Shown piece after piece: positions 1-8,597 of a stretch of 32,736 nt of DNA. Location of the stretch: contig NZ_RAWA01000060.1 of assembly GCF_003611675.1 (NCBI RefSeq), positions 1 through 32,736 on the forward strand. The letters are read 5' to 3'. The DNA is from Corallococcus sp. CA053C. GTDB lineage: Bacteria; Myxococcota; Myxococcia; Myxococcales; Myxococcaceae. Position numbers and translations under genes: made by a program. The notes beneath the pieces were generated by a model, which saw only the letters and a list, made by a program, of their open reading frames with translations, did not search any database and was not told the DNA's origin. Numbering within the stretch: the stretch's first letter is position 1; every line of letters begins with the position of its first letter.

Positions 1-42
1 GGCGGGAACTGCCCGTGGATTCAAGGTGCCCGGCTCTACCCA

Positions 43-1986
43 TCACCCCGGCGGCGCGGACTCCTCATGGAGCGTGCGCGTGGCCAGGACCGGCAGGGAG
101 ACATGGAAGGTGGAGCCCTGTCCCAATTCGCTCTCCATCCAGATGTGGCCTCCGTGCCGTTCGACGATGTCGCGGCAGATGTAGAGGCCCACGCCCAGTC
201 CACCGAAGCCGGAGATGGGGGCGTTGCGCGCGCGGAAGAACCGCTCGAAGAGTTGGTCCTGCTCCTCCTTCGGGATGCCGATGCCGGAGTCCGCCACCGA
301 CAGGACGGCATCCGCGCCGTCCCGGACGAGCGACACGCGCACCGCGCCGCCATGGGGGCTGTACTTGAGGGCGTTCTCCACCAGGTTCGTCAGCACCTGC
401 GACAGCCGGCCGCTGTCGCCCAGGATGAGGAGCTCTTCGTCCGGGGCGTCGACGGTGATGGGATGCTGCTCGCTGACGGCGAGGAACTCCGCGGCCACCT
501 CGAGCGACAGGTCCCGCAGTGACACCGGCGCGCAATGCAACTGGAGCCGGCCCACGCCCACGCTGGACGCGTCCAGCAGATCATTGACGAGCGCGGACAG
601 CCGCCGCACCTGGCCGAGCGCCCGGTCCACGTGCGAGAGCGAGCCGGGCTGCCCCGACGCCACCATGTGCCGCAACACCTGCAGCGACAGCCGCAGCGGG
701 GTCAACGGCGTCTTCAGCTCGTGCGACGCGATGGAGAGGAAGTCGTCGCGCACCTGGATGGCCTCGTGGGCCTCGCGCAGCAACCGCTCCCTCTCGCGCT
801 CCGCGCGCACACGCAGGGAGATATCCCGGAAGCTCCAGACCCGCCCGATGACGGCGCCTCCCAATCGCTGGGGCAGCGAATAGCGCTCCAGGACCCGCCC
901 GTCGCGCAGCTCGATGGTCTCGAAGCTCTCCTCCTCCGGGTGCAGGTAGAGCTCGCGCACCCGCGCGGTGAACTGCTCCGGATCCACGAGCCGCTCGCAC
1001 ACGGCCTCGATCAACGGCGCGTCCAGGTGCTGGGCCACCAGCGCCTCCGGGAGGTCCCACATCTGCTGGAACCGGCGGTTGCACGCCGTGACCCGCCCGT
1101 CACCGTCCACCACCAGCAGACCGTCCGCCGTCGAGTCGAACGAGGCCTCCAGCAGGGAGACGGTGCGCTCCAGGTGCTCCTGGGCAGCGTGCTGGCCGGT
1201 GACGTCCACCATGATGCCGCGCAGCCCCTGGACCCGTTCGTCCTGGCTCACCACCGTCACGATGTCCCGCAGCCAGACCACGCGCCCGTCGGCGGCGATC
1301 ATCCGGTACTCGAACTCGTGGGGCAGGCCCTGCTCCGCGGCGGAGTGGCAGTATTCGGAGGCCCAGCGCTGGTCGTCCGGGTGGACATGCCGCACCCAGA
1401 AGTCCGGCTCCTGATACCACCGCTGCAACGGGTACCCGAGCAGCCGCTCCCCCTGCTTGCTGACGAAGCGGAAGCGGAACGAGCAGTCCGCCTCCCAGAC
1501 GATGCCGTCGATGCTGTTGATGAGCTCGTCCCGTTCGTGATTGGCGCGGGAGAGCTCCCTCACCGCCAGTTCGAGATCGCAGACGCCGCGCGCCCCCGGC
1601 GGCGGCCGCTCCTCCACGCCCTGGGGGTGGAGGGTGCCGAACACCTCCCAGCCCCCCTCCGAGGACTCGATGGCGCTCAGGTCCACGGTCCAACGGCTCA
1701 GCGCTCCCTGGGTGGAGACCGTGCGGAAGTCCACCGTCTCCGGGGCACCCGTGCTGACGACGCCCTGCCAGGCCTCCTGCAGGTTCGGGAAGTCCCTCGG
1801 GTCCACGAGGCGGCGGAGGAAGTCCGGCTCCCGCCAGCCCTCCCGTGGATGACCGAAGGACGTGGCGAGGTGGGGACTCACCCAGCGCAGCCGGGCAGGC
1901 TCGCGGTCGCCAATCCAGAGCAGGGGCGCCGCCGGGGAGGACCCGGGCGACGGGGGGCTCGTCATGTCGGGTGGCGTCGCTGGCAC
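43..1986 (-). CDS. Soluble multi-PAS sensor histidine kinase
   Basis: This 647-residue protein autophosphorylates on a histidine and should pass the phosphate to a response regulator not present in this window. A PAS-like segment lies at about residues 20-125, a clear PAS/PAC at about 155-270 and a third PAS at about 275-395. The dimerisation H-box SHELKTPLTP follows, with phospho-acceptor His422. The ATPase domain shows the N-box with Asn538, the G1 motif DSGIG at 566-570, the F-box FERFF near 580 and the G2 motif GLGVGL near 596. I see no signal peptide or membrane helix, so it is probably a cytoplasmic sensor; the ligand or cofactor of its PAS domains cannot be told from sequence. The GTG at 1986 is preferred because an AGGGAG ribosome site lies just upstream; an in-frame ATG at 1965 is the alternative. 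The first 42 bases of the window, downstream of its stop, hold nothing recognisable. Confidence 0.93.
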   Translation of the reverse strand: MPATPPDMTSPPSPGSSPAAPLLWIGDREPARLRWVSPHLATSFGHPREGWREPDFLRRLVDPRDFPNLQEAWQGVVSTGAPETVDFRTVSTQGALSRWTVDLSAIESSEGGWEVFGTLHPQGVEERPPPGARGVCDLELAVRELSRANHERDELINSIDGIVWEADCSFRFRFVSKQGERLLGYPLQRWYQEPDFWVRHVHPDDQRWASEYCHSAAEQGLPHEFEYRMIAADGRVVWLRDIVTVVSQDERVQGLRGIMVDVTGQHAAQEHLERTVSLLEASFDSTADGLLVVDGDGRVTACNRRFQQMWDLPEALVAQHLDAPLIEAVCERLVDPEQFTARVRELYLHPEEESFETIELRDGRVLERYSLPQRLGGAVIGRVWSFRDISLRVRAERERERLLREAHEAIQVRDDFLSIASHELKTPLTPLRLSLQVLRHMVASGQPGSLSHVDRALGQVRRLSALVNDLLDASSVGVGRLQLHCAPVSLRDLSLEVAAEFLAVSEQHPITVDAPDEELLILGDSGRLSQVLTNLVENALKYSPHGGAVRVSLVRDGADAVLSVADSGIGIPKEEQDQLFERFFRARNAPISGFGGLGVGLYICRDIVERHGGHIWMESELGQGSTFHVSLPVLATRTLHEESAPPG

Positions 1987-2156
1987 CGCGCTCTCCCTTC
2001 GCAGGGCCGGCGTTCAGCCGCTGCGATTCTTGACCTCACCACCGGTATGGCCCCGAGCGATGGACATCGCATCCACCTCAAGTTGCCCAGCCGGAGCCCG
2101 TGCGGCCACATCCCGCGACAGGTGACGGAGGGGACGGCCGCCCCGCCGCTCGGGAG

Positions 2157-3482
2157 CTACTTCGCCGCGACGGGGACGGGAGCGGGCCGGGCCAGCGGAG
2201 GGAACGCCAGGAACAACAGGCCCGCGAGGGTCGCCGCCGCGCTCAGGCCCATCAGTCCCGGGCCGTAGCCGCCCAGCCGCTCACGGCCAATGGCCATCAG
2301 GAGGGGCCCCAGGCCACAGCCCAGCTGGAAGGCCGCGTACGTCAAGCCGTAGATCCGGCCATAGGCGCGCAGCCCCAGGTAGCGACTCACGAACCAGCTC
2401 ATGAAGTCGAACTCGGCGCCAATGCCAAAGCCCGTCAGGAACAGACAGACGGCGATGGGTGCCCCGGTGCTGGCGCCTCCGTTCGCGAGCCCCGCGAGCC
2501 CTGCGCTGGACGCGAGCAGGCACACCAGCGCCACGAGTCGGGCCGGCAGCCGGTCAATGAGCAGGCCCGAAGCAATCCGTCCCACGAGCACACCCACGCC
2601 CAGCGCCGAGGCCATGGCCGCCGCGGCCTGGGGCGCCAGCCCGGAGTCCGTGAGGATGGGCACCAGGCTGGCCGAGATGCCCAGCGTCATCGTCCCCAGC
2701 AGGACGAAGATGGCGATCAAGAGCCAGAACGGGCGCGTGCGAGCCGCTTCACGAAGGTTCGCGACCCCGTGGGACGACACGGCCACGCCGCTGACGACAG
2801 GCGTGGGCGCGTTGTCGAAGAACCGGAAGGCCGTGGGCAGCACGAGGACGAGCATCGCACCGCCGAGCGCGGCATAGGCGCCACGCCAGCCCAGTGCGCC
2901 AATGGTGGCCTGGAGCGTGGGCGGCAGCAGGATGCCTCCCAGTCCCACGCCCGCCAGCGCGATGCCCAGCGCCATGCCCCGGCGCTCATCGAACCAACCG
3001 ACGATGGCCCGCGTGTAGACCGCGGGCAGGGTCCCGAGCGCGGCCAGCGCCAGCGCGAGGTGGAGCGCGTAGAAGGTGGGCAGCGAGCCGGGCTGGAGCG
3101 CGAGCGCGCAGAGCACCGCCGCCAGGCCCAGGACGGAGGGCAGGAGCATCCGGCGCGGGCCCACGCGGTCCAGCAGGAAGCCCGCGAACGGCGACAGGGC
3201 CATGACGAACCAGTTGCAGAGCGTCAACGCGAACGCGATCTGCGGCCGGCTCCAGCCGAACTCGGCGCCCAGCGGTCGCGCGAACACGCCGAACACATAG
3301 GAGATGTAGGTGCTGTAGCCGAGCATCAAGCCAAGCGTCGACGTCGCCACCACCCACCCCCCGGTGGACGCCGTGATGCGGCGGCCTCGCTCAGGCGGGG
3401 CGCCTCCCTGGAGGTGGAGGTGGTGGCCTCCCTCCTGTTGAGCTGCTCCACTTGGCGCTGCGGCCTCGTTCTGTCCGGACAT
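2157..3482 (-). CDS. Major facilitator superfamily transporter (monocarboxylate/OFA-like)
   Basis: A 441-residue inner-membrane carrier with about twelve hydrophobic helices. After a short hydrophilic N-terminus the first helix is followed by the FARPLGAEFGWSR segment typical of the MCT/OFA branch of MFS proteins. The loop-2 motif appears as GFLLDRVGPRR, and the second half begins near RTRPFWLLIAIF. The substrate is unknown; relatives carry small organic anions such as monocarboxylates or oxalate/formate. The open frame extends upstream to 3710, but that extension does not look like membrane-protein sequence. The ATG at 3482 has a strong GAGGGGGAG site five bases before it, so I use that start. 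The gene faces away from the small lipoprotein gene at 3807 and sits downstream of nothing obviously related. A perfect 14-bp tandem repeat lies about 80-105 bases upstream of its start. Confidence 0.88.
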   Translation of the reverse strand: MSGQNEAAAPSGAAQQEGGHHLHLQGGAPPERGRRITASTGGWVVATSTLGLMLGYSTYISYVFGVFARPLGAEFGWSRPQIAFALTLCNWFVMALSPFAGFLLDRVGPRRMLLPSVLGLAAVLCALALQPGSLPTFYALHLALALAALGTLPAVYTRAIVGWFDERRGMALGIALAGVGLGGILLPPTLQATIGALGWRGAYAALGGAMLVLVLPTAFRFFDNAPTPVVSGVAVSSHGVANLREAARTRPFWLLIAIFVLLGTMTLGISASLVPILTDSGLAPQAAAAMASALGVGVLVGRIASGLLIDRLPARLVALVCLLASSAGLAGLANGGASTGAPIAVCLFLTGFGIGAEFDFMSWFVSRYLGLRAYGRIYGLTYAAFQLGCGLGPLLMAIGRERLGGYGPGLMGLSAAATLAGLLFLAFPPLARPAPVPVAAK

Positions 3483-3558
3483 GTCACTCCCCCTCAACCC
3501 TGCGATGTGGTCGTCTTGAAGCGGGGCGGATGGAAGCGGGTGACGCGACGGCGGCCAA

Positions 3559-3586
3559 GTCGACATCGCGCTGTCGACATCGCGCT
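3559..3586. repeat. Perfect 14-bp tandem direct repeat
   Basis: The unit GTCGACATCGCGCT occurs at 3559-3572 and again immediately at 3573-3586. It lies about 77-104 bases upstream of the MFS start, where an operator could sit. A half-site spacing of 14 bp is not a whole number of helical turns, so it may equally be a small duplication. Confidence 0.6.
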
Positions 3587-3664
3587 CACTTGACCGACGC
3601 CCCGTCATGCGCTGCGGTCCGGTTCCGGCGCGCCCGAAACATTCAAGCCACCACGGCCAGGAGG

Positions 3665-3696
3665 AATCCCAGACCCGCCACGCGGTGGCTGGGATT
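3665..3696. repeat. Inverted repeat able to form a hairpin
   Basis: AATCCCAG at 3665-3672 is the exact reverse complement of CTGGGATT at 3689-3696, with a further CCGC/GCGG pairing inside the loop. It lies about 110 bases upstream of the lipoprotein start. It could be a terminator of an unseen transcript or an operator. There is no T-tract. Confidence 0.45.
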
Positions 3697-3806
3697 GACG
3701 TCCCGGGCACGTGGATGCGCCGCGCCGCTGGACTTCGCGAAGGGCCCTGGCGCAGCGTCAGGGGGCCGCGTCACCGACCGGCATTCCCCCTGACCTGGAG
3801 TCGGAC

Positions 3807-4052
3807 ATGCGTCGTTTCTTCGTGATGATGTCGCTGGTGGCCCTGAGCGCCTGTGGGGGTCCGCCCACGGAAGCGGAGGCTCCCGTGGCCGAGGAGTCCG
3901 GGCCGGGCGCGCAGAGCATCACGCCCACGTGCACCAGCGGCGACACCTGGGCGTGTTACTGCGCCCAGTTCAAGACGTCGGACACGTGCCGGTCGGCGCA
4001 GCTGCGCCAGTGCGTCTGGTCCCTCAATCGCTGCACCCCGACCTACGAATAG
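3807..4052 (+). CDS. Small Cys-rich lipoprotein
   Basis: An 81-residue protein with a short positively charged, hydrophobic leader ending in the lipobox LSAC (lipidated Cys16) followed by GG. It should be exported and anchored in the membrane. The mature part begins with an acidic, disordered-looking stretch (EAEAPVAEESG) and ends in a compact domain with six cysteines in about 35 residues, probably three disulfides. The ATG at 3807 follows a CTGGAG ribosome site. I do not recognise a family; short lipoproteins of this kind are common and lineage-specific in myxobacteria. It converges with cydC, whose stop is 25 bases away, and has no evident functional partner here. Confidence 0.75.
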   Translation: MRRFFVMMSLVALSACGGPPTEAEAPVAEESGPGAQSITPTCTSGDTWACYCAQFKTSDTCRSAQLRQCVWSLNRCTPTYE

Positions 4053-4077
4053 ACAGTCGGAGGAAATGGCCTGGGCG

Positions 4078-5841
4078 TCACGCGTTCGTGGCGCTCCAGG
4101 CGTCGGGGCGGGAGGTCTTCGATGAGGTCTCAGGGTCCGGCAAGCTTGCCGTGCGCTCGGGGCAGGGGGTGTGGACGCCGCCTCCCAGCTCCAGCCTGAA
4201 CGTCACGTCCGCGCAGGCCAGGGCCGCTGGACGGTGCGTCACCATCAGCACGGTCCGCTGGGGGCACAGGCTCTTGAGGTGTTCGAGGACGTGTTGCTCC
4301 GTCACGGCGTCGAGCTCCGCGGTGGGTTCATCGAGCAGGAGCAGCGGGGTGTCCTGGAGCAGCGCGCGGGCGATTGCCACCCGCTGGCGCTCTCCTCCAC
4401 TCAGCCGGAGCCCCTCCTCGCCCATCCACGAATCGAGCCCGTCCGGCAGGGAGGCGATCCATTCGGTGAGGCACGCACCCTCCGCGGCACGGTGAAGCTC
4501 CGCGTCCGTCGCGCCGGGCTGCGCGAGGCGGAGGTTGTCGCGCAGGGTCGCGTTGAAGAGATGGGTGGACTGCGTGACGAGCGCGACCTTCCGGCGCCGC
4601 CTCTCCTCATCCAGGTCGCGCACCTCCTGCCCCGCGAGCTGGAGCTCCCCCCCGTAGCCTGCCTGGGCTTCGGCGAGCAGGTGCAGCAAGGTGGACTTCC
4701 CCGCTCCGCTCTCCCCCGTAAGGACCGCGAACGTGCCGGTGCGCACGGCGAGCGACGTGCCTTCGAGGACCCACGGCAGGTCCGCGTCGTAGCGGTAGTG
4801 GAGGTCGTAGGCTTCGACTGCGAAGGGCCCAGGTGCGCTCTCCACGCGCGCCGGAGTGTGCTCCGTCTCCCCTGCCCCGGCGCCAGGTCCGAGCGCCTGG
4901 AGCCGGCTCGCGGCAGCCAGACTGTGCCCCAGGGCCTGCACCGCGAGCGGAAGGCCCGCGAGCGCTTCGAGCGCGGCGATGGGCGCGAGCACCATCATGG
5001 CCAGGTCCGCGACGCCCAGGTCACCACCTCGCACCAGGTCCAGCGCGCAGGGCAGGAGCACCAGGGGGATGAGCCCCCCGACGAGCACCCCCACCGCGTT
5101 GCCGGCCCCTTCCGCGCTCGCGATCCGGGACTGCGCGGCCTGGACCCGTGACAGCTCCTGGCCGGTGCGGGCCCGCATGCGCTCCTGGGCTCCGAGCATC
5201 AAGAGGTCCCCGGCGCCCTGGAGCGTGTCGACCCATGCGGCCTTCAGGCTTGCGCGGGCCTGCACTTCGGCGGCCCCAGCGCCCCGGCTCATGCGCCAGG
5301 TCAGCAGCGGCGCGAGCACGAGTCCCACCCCCAGGACCGCCAGAGCCCGGAGCCCGAGCGCCGGACTCCAGCCCGCGAGCAACGCGGAGGTCAGCAGCGT
5401 GATGGCGAGCGCGATGAGCGGAGGCGCCACGACACGCAGGTAGAAGTGCTCGAGCGTCTCGACATCGGACACGACTCGGGCCAGCACGTCGCCACGCCCG
5501 AGCGAACGGAGCTGCGCGGGCCGCATGGCTTCGAGCGCCCGGTAGCAGGCCGTTCGCATCTTCGCGAGCAGGGCGAACGTGGCCGAATGCGAGACGAGCC
5601 GCTCCAGGTAGCGAAGCCCGGCGCGCGAGAGCCCGAAGAAGCGCACGCCCACGATGGCGAGCTGCAACTCGGCGAGCGGCACGCGCAAGGCCGCATGGCA
5701 GATCAGCCCCGCGGAGACCACGGTCAGCGCCACGCTGCTCGCGATCGTCAGCGTCCCGAGCAGCGCCGCGACCGCGAGCCGAGGCCACGTCAACCGCATC
5801 CAGCTCCAGAGCAGCCGCATCCCCGACCCGGTGTCCTTCAT
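4078..5841 (-). CDS. cydC: Thiol exporter ABC subunit CydC
   Basis: One half of the heterodimeric CydDC ABC exporter, which moves glutathione and cysteine to the periplasm and is needed for assembly of cytochrome bd and c-type cytochromes. The 587-residue protein has an N-terminal six-helix exporter domain (about residues 1-320) and a C-terminal ATPase domain. Walker A is GESGAGKST, the signature is LSGGERQRVAIARAL, Walker B is LLLLDEPTAELD and the switch histidine is in VTHRPAA. It is the last gene of the cyd operon, and its start overlaps the cydD stop. ATG at 5841 and GTG at 5844 are both possible; a GGAG lies eight and five bases upstream respectively. CydC rather than CydD is assigned from its position after the other half-transporter and from resemblance, so C and D could be swapped by some pipelines. 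Confidence 0.9.
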   Translation of the reverse strand: MKDTGSGMRLLWSWMRLTWPRLAVAALLGTLTIASSVALTVVSAGLICHAALRVPLAELQLAIVGVRFFGLSRAGLRYLERLVSHSATFALLAKMRTACYRALEAMRPAQLRSLGRGDVLARVVSDVETLEHFYLRVVAPPLIALAITLLTSALLAGWSPALGLRALAVLGVGLVLAPLLTWRMSRGAGAAEVQARASLKAAWVDTLQGAGDLLMLGAQERMRARTGQELSRVQAAQSRIASAEGAGNAVGVLVGGLIPLVLLPCALDLVRGGDLGVADLAMMVLAPIAALEALAGLPLAVQALGHSLAAASRLQALGPGAGAGETEHTPARVESAPGPFAVEAYDLHYRYDADLPWVLEGTSLAVRTGTFAVLTGESGAGKSTLLHLLAEAQAGYGGELQLAGQEVRDLDEERRRRKVALVTQSTHLFNATLRDNLRLAQPGATDAELHRAAEGACLTEWIASLPDGLDSWMGEEGLRLSGGERQRVAIARALLQDTPLLLLDEPTAELDAVTEQHVLEHLKSLCPQRTVLMVTHRPAALACADVTFRLELGGGVHTPCPERTASLPDPETSSKTSRPDAWSATNA

Positions 5842-7550
5842 CACGAGTGCTCCACGGCCGAAGCGTGGTGCAGCGACGTCGAAGCCGCGCGCTCTGGGGT
5901 CCGCAGCGCCCGGCCGCCCATCACCACGATCCGGTCTGCGAGCCGCAGCGCCGCGGGCCGGTGGGTCACCAGCAGCAGGGTCTTCTCCCGGCCGAGAAGA
6001 CGCTTCACCCCGTGCAGCACGGCCGCCTCGGTGACGTCGTCGAGCTGCGAGGTCGGCTCATCCAGCAGCAGGAGCGGAGCATCCTGGAGCAGCGCCCGTG
6101 CCAGGGCGAGCCGCTGGCGCTGGCCGCCGCTCAAGCGCAGCCCCCGCTCACCGAGCGGCGTATCGAGCCCCTTCGGCAGCCGTGCGATCACCGGCCCCAG
6201 CTCGACCTCGCGCAGGATGCGCATCAGCTCCGCATCCGATGCGCCCGGCTGCGCGAGCAGGAGGTTGTCTCGCACGGGCGCGTCGAAGAAGTACGGGCGC
6301 TGCGACACCCAGGCCACCTGCTTGCGCCAGCCTTCGAGCGGCAGCGCGGCGAGCGGAACGCCGTCCACGAGGATGCGCCCCTGCGTGGGCTCGCGGAAGC
6401 CGAGGAGCAGGTCGAGGACGGTCGACTTCCCTACCCCGCTCGCGCCCACGAGGGCCACCCGCTCGCCGGGGCTCACCGTGAGCTCGAAGCGTTCGAGCGT
6501 GGGCACCGGGCTTCCCGGAGGCTGGTAGGTCACGTCCTCGAAGCGGACCTCCATGCGCGAAGGCACGGCCCTCGGGGGCACCTGAGCAGCGCGCGTCAGC
6601 GGTTCGTCCAGGAGCGCGAAGATGCGCTCCGCCGCCGTGGCCGCCGCCATCCCCGCGTGGTGCTGCGCTCCGAGCGCCCGCAGCGGCGCGAACAACTCCG
6701 GCGCGAGCAGCAGGACGAACAGCGCCACCTCGAAGCCCACCGTGCCGGACACGAGCCGCACGCCCAGCGTCACCGCGAGCAACGCCGTGCTCAGCGTCGC
6801 GACCAGCTCCAACACGAGCGCGGAGAGGAACGCCACGCGCAGCACGCCCATCGTCGTGCTCGCGAAGCGGTCCGTCATCCGGCCGATGACCTCGAGCTGA
6901 TGCCTGCTGCGACCCACGAGCTTCAGCGTCGGCAGGCCCTGGATGACATCCAGGAAGTGCGCCGCCATGCGACGCAGCTCCACCCACTGCCGCTCGTTGC
7001 GGGCCTGGGCCTGCTTGCCAATCAAGATCATGAAGATGGGCACCAGCGGAGCCGCCACCGCGAGCAATGCCCCGGAGGCGCCGTCCTTCAGCGCCACCAC
7101 CACGATGACCCCGAGCGGCACGAGCCCCGCGACCACGCGCTGCGGAAGCACCCGGCTGAAGAAGGCGTCGAGCTGCTCGATGCCCTCCGTGGCCGTGGCG
7201 ATCAACTCCCCGCTCCGCTCGCCCCGCGTGAAGGCCGGCCCCAGGGCCAGGAGCTTCGCGTGGAGCTCGCCATGGAGCGCCGACTTCACGCGCGCCGCCA
7301 GGCGATGCGAGAGCCGCCTCCCAGCCCAGGTGAGCACCGCCCGACCGACGACGAGCGCCGCGAAGCCCCCGAGCTCGCCCCCCAGCGTTTCCCACCGCGG
7401 GCGTTCGAGGAACGCGCGGGCCAGCAGGTGGGCCAGGACCGCGGCCTGCGCCACCGCGAGCACTCCGGTCGCCGCGCTCACCGACAGCGCGGCCAGGAAG
7501 GCGCCCCGGTGGGCTCGGGCCAGGGCGCCCAGGCGGCGTTCGGGGCGCAC
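5841..7550 (-). CDS. cydD: Thiol exporter ABC subunit CydD
   Basis: This 569-residue protein is the partner of CydC in the inner-membrane exporter for reduced thiols. The N-terminal membrane domain carries the family-typical segments around FTRGERSGELIATATEGIEQLD, LVPIFMILIGKQAQ and HFLDVIQGLPTLKL, which mark CydD-type proteins. The ATPase domain has Walker A GASGVGKST, signature LSGGQRQRLALARAL, Walker B LLLLDEPTSQLD and the switch histidine in VTHRPAAL. A GTG start at 7550 directly follows the cydB stop, so the two are translationally coupled. With cydC it completes a cydABDC operon. It plausibly also serves the c-type cytochromes encoded 3-9 kb away by keeping periplasmic CXXCH thiols reduced; that link is inference. 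Confidence 0.92.
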   Translation of the reverse strand: MRPERRLGALARAHRGAFLAALSVSAATGVLAVAQAAVLAHLLARAFLERPRWETLGGELGGFAALVVGRAVLTWAGRRLSHRLAARVKSALHGELHAKLLALGPAFTRGERSGELIATATEGIEQLDAFFSRVLPQRVVAGLVPLGVIVVVALKDGASGALLAVAAPLVPIFMILIGKQAQARNERQWVELRRMAAHFLDVIQGLPTLKLVGRSRHQLEVIGRMTDRFASTTMGVLRVAFLSALVLELVATLSTALLAVTLGVRLVSGTVGFEVALFVLLLAPELFAPLRALGAQHHAGMAAATAAERIFALLDEPLTRAAQVPPRAVPSRMEVRFEDVTYQPPGSPVPTLERFELTVSPGERVALVGASGVGKSTVLDLLLGFREPTQGRILVDGVPLAALPLEGWRKQVAWVSQRPYFFDAPVRDNLLLAQPGASDAELMRILREVELGPVIARLPKGLDTPLGERGLRLSGGQRQRLALARALLQDAPLLLLDEPTSQLDDVTEAAVLHGVKRLLGREKTLLLVTHRPAALRLADRIVVMGGRALRTPERAASTSLHHASAVEHS

Positions 7551-8561
7551 TCAGTACTCCAGGTGGGCGCGGGTGACGCGCGCACGGAAGACCCAGTAGC
7601 TCCAGCCCTGGTAGGCGAGCACCAGCGGCACGAACGTCAGCGCGACAAAGCTCATCACCGTCAGCGTGTAGGGGCTCGACGAGGCCGTGTAGATGGTGAG
7701 GCTGAAGGCCGGGTCGATGCTCGACACCATCACGCGCGGGTAGAGCCCCGCGAAGAGGGTGGCGACCGACAGGGCGATGGTCGCGGCGGACATGAAGAAC
7801 GCCCACCCGTGCCGCTTCGCGCGGAGCATCCAGCCCACCGAGAGCAGCGCCGCCGCCGCCCCCACCGGCGCCACGCCCGGGTTGACGCCCAGCCGCTGGA
7901 AGAGGTCCGTGCTCACGTAGCTCGCCCCCACGAAGGCCAGCACGAGCCCGACGGTGATGGGCCACAGCCGCAGGCTGAGTGCGTGGGCGCGCTCCTGGAG
8001 CGGCGCTTCGGACTTCAAGCAGAGGAACAGGGCGCCGTGCAGCGTGAAGACCGCCACCGCGGTGACCCCCGAGAGCAGCGCGTACGGGCTCACCAGGTCG
8101 AAGAAGCTCCCGGTGAAGTTCTTGCTCGCGTCGATGGGAACCCCGCGCGCCAGGTTGCTCAGGGCCACGCCGAAGAGCAGCGCGGGCACGACGCTTCCGA
8201 AGAACAGCGCGCCGTCCCAGAAGGACCGCCAGCGCGTCGACTCGTGCTTGCTGCGGAACTCGAACGCCACGCCCCGGAGGATGAGCGCGACCAGGATGAC
8301 GAGGAGCGCCAGGTAGAAGCCGCTGAACAGCGTGGCGTACCAGTGCGGGAACGCCGCGAAGAGCGCGCCGCCCGCGGTGAGCAACCAGACCTCGTTGCCA
8401 TCCCAGAAGGGGCCAATCGTGTTGATGATGCCGCGGCGCTCGTCATCGGTCCGGCCCAGGAAGGGCAGGAGGATGCCGACGCCGTAGTCGAAGCCCTCGA
8501 GCACGAGGAAGCCGACGAAGAGCACGGCGATGAGGGCGAACCAGAGGGTATTGAGGTCCAT
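7551..8561 (-). CDS. cydB: Cytochrome bd quinol oxidase subunit II
   Basis: The second core membrane subunit of cytochrome bd, which pairs with CydA to form the quinol:oxygen oxidoreductase. The 336-residue protein starts MDLNTLWFALIAVLFVGFLVLEGFDYGVG, the conserved first helix. It carries the family hallmark WDGNEVWLLTAGGALFAAFP near residue 55 and about eight further helices. Length is normal for the short CydB form. It lies 36 bases downstream of cydA and abuts cydD with no spacer. I find no small CydX-like frame after it, because the stop is immediately followed by the cydD start. Confidence 0.95.
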   Translation of the reverse strand: MDLNTLWFALIAVLFVGFLVLEGFDYGVGILLPFLGRTDDERRGIINTIGPFWDGNEVWLLTAGGALFAAFPHWYATLFSGFYLALLVILVALILRGVAFEFRSKHESTRWRSFWDGALFFGSVVPALLFGVALSNLARGVPIDASKNFTGSFFDLVSPYALLSGVTAVAVFTLHGALFLCLKSEAPLQERAHALSLRLWPITVGLVLAFVGASYVSTDLFQRLGVNPGVAPVGAAAALLSVGWMLRAKRHGWAFFMSAATIALSVATLFAGLYPRVMVSSIDPAFSLTIYTASSSPYTLTVMSFVALTFVPLVLAYQGWSYWVFRARVTRAHLEY

Positions 8562-8597
8562 GAGGCGGAGGTCTCAGCGGAAGGCGGAGGGAGGACT

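Larger units (their letters stand above)
3483..3806. other. Divergent intergenic region between the MFS and small lipoprotein genes
   Basis: These 324 bases contain no gene I can support. They hold the strong ribosome site of the MFS gene, a perfect 14-bp tandem repeat at 3559-3586 and an inverted repeat at 3665-3696. Promoters for both flanking genes should lie here, but I see no convincing -35/-10 pair. Confidence 0.6.

Noticed and set aside
3483-3710. N-terminal extension of the MFS protein to 3710
   Set aside because: There is no ribosome site at the far start, the composition is not protein-like, and an excellent GAGGGGGAG precedes the ATG at 3482.
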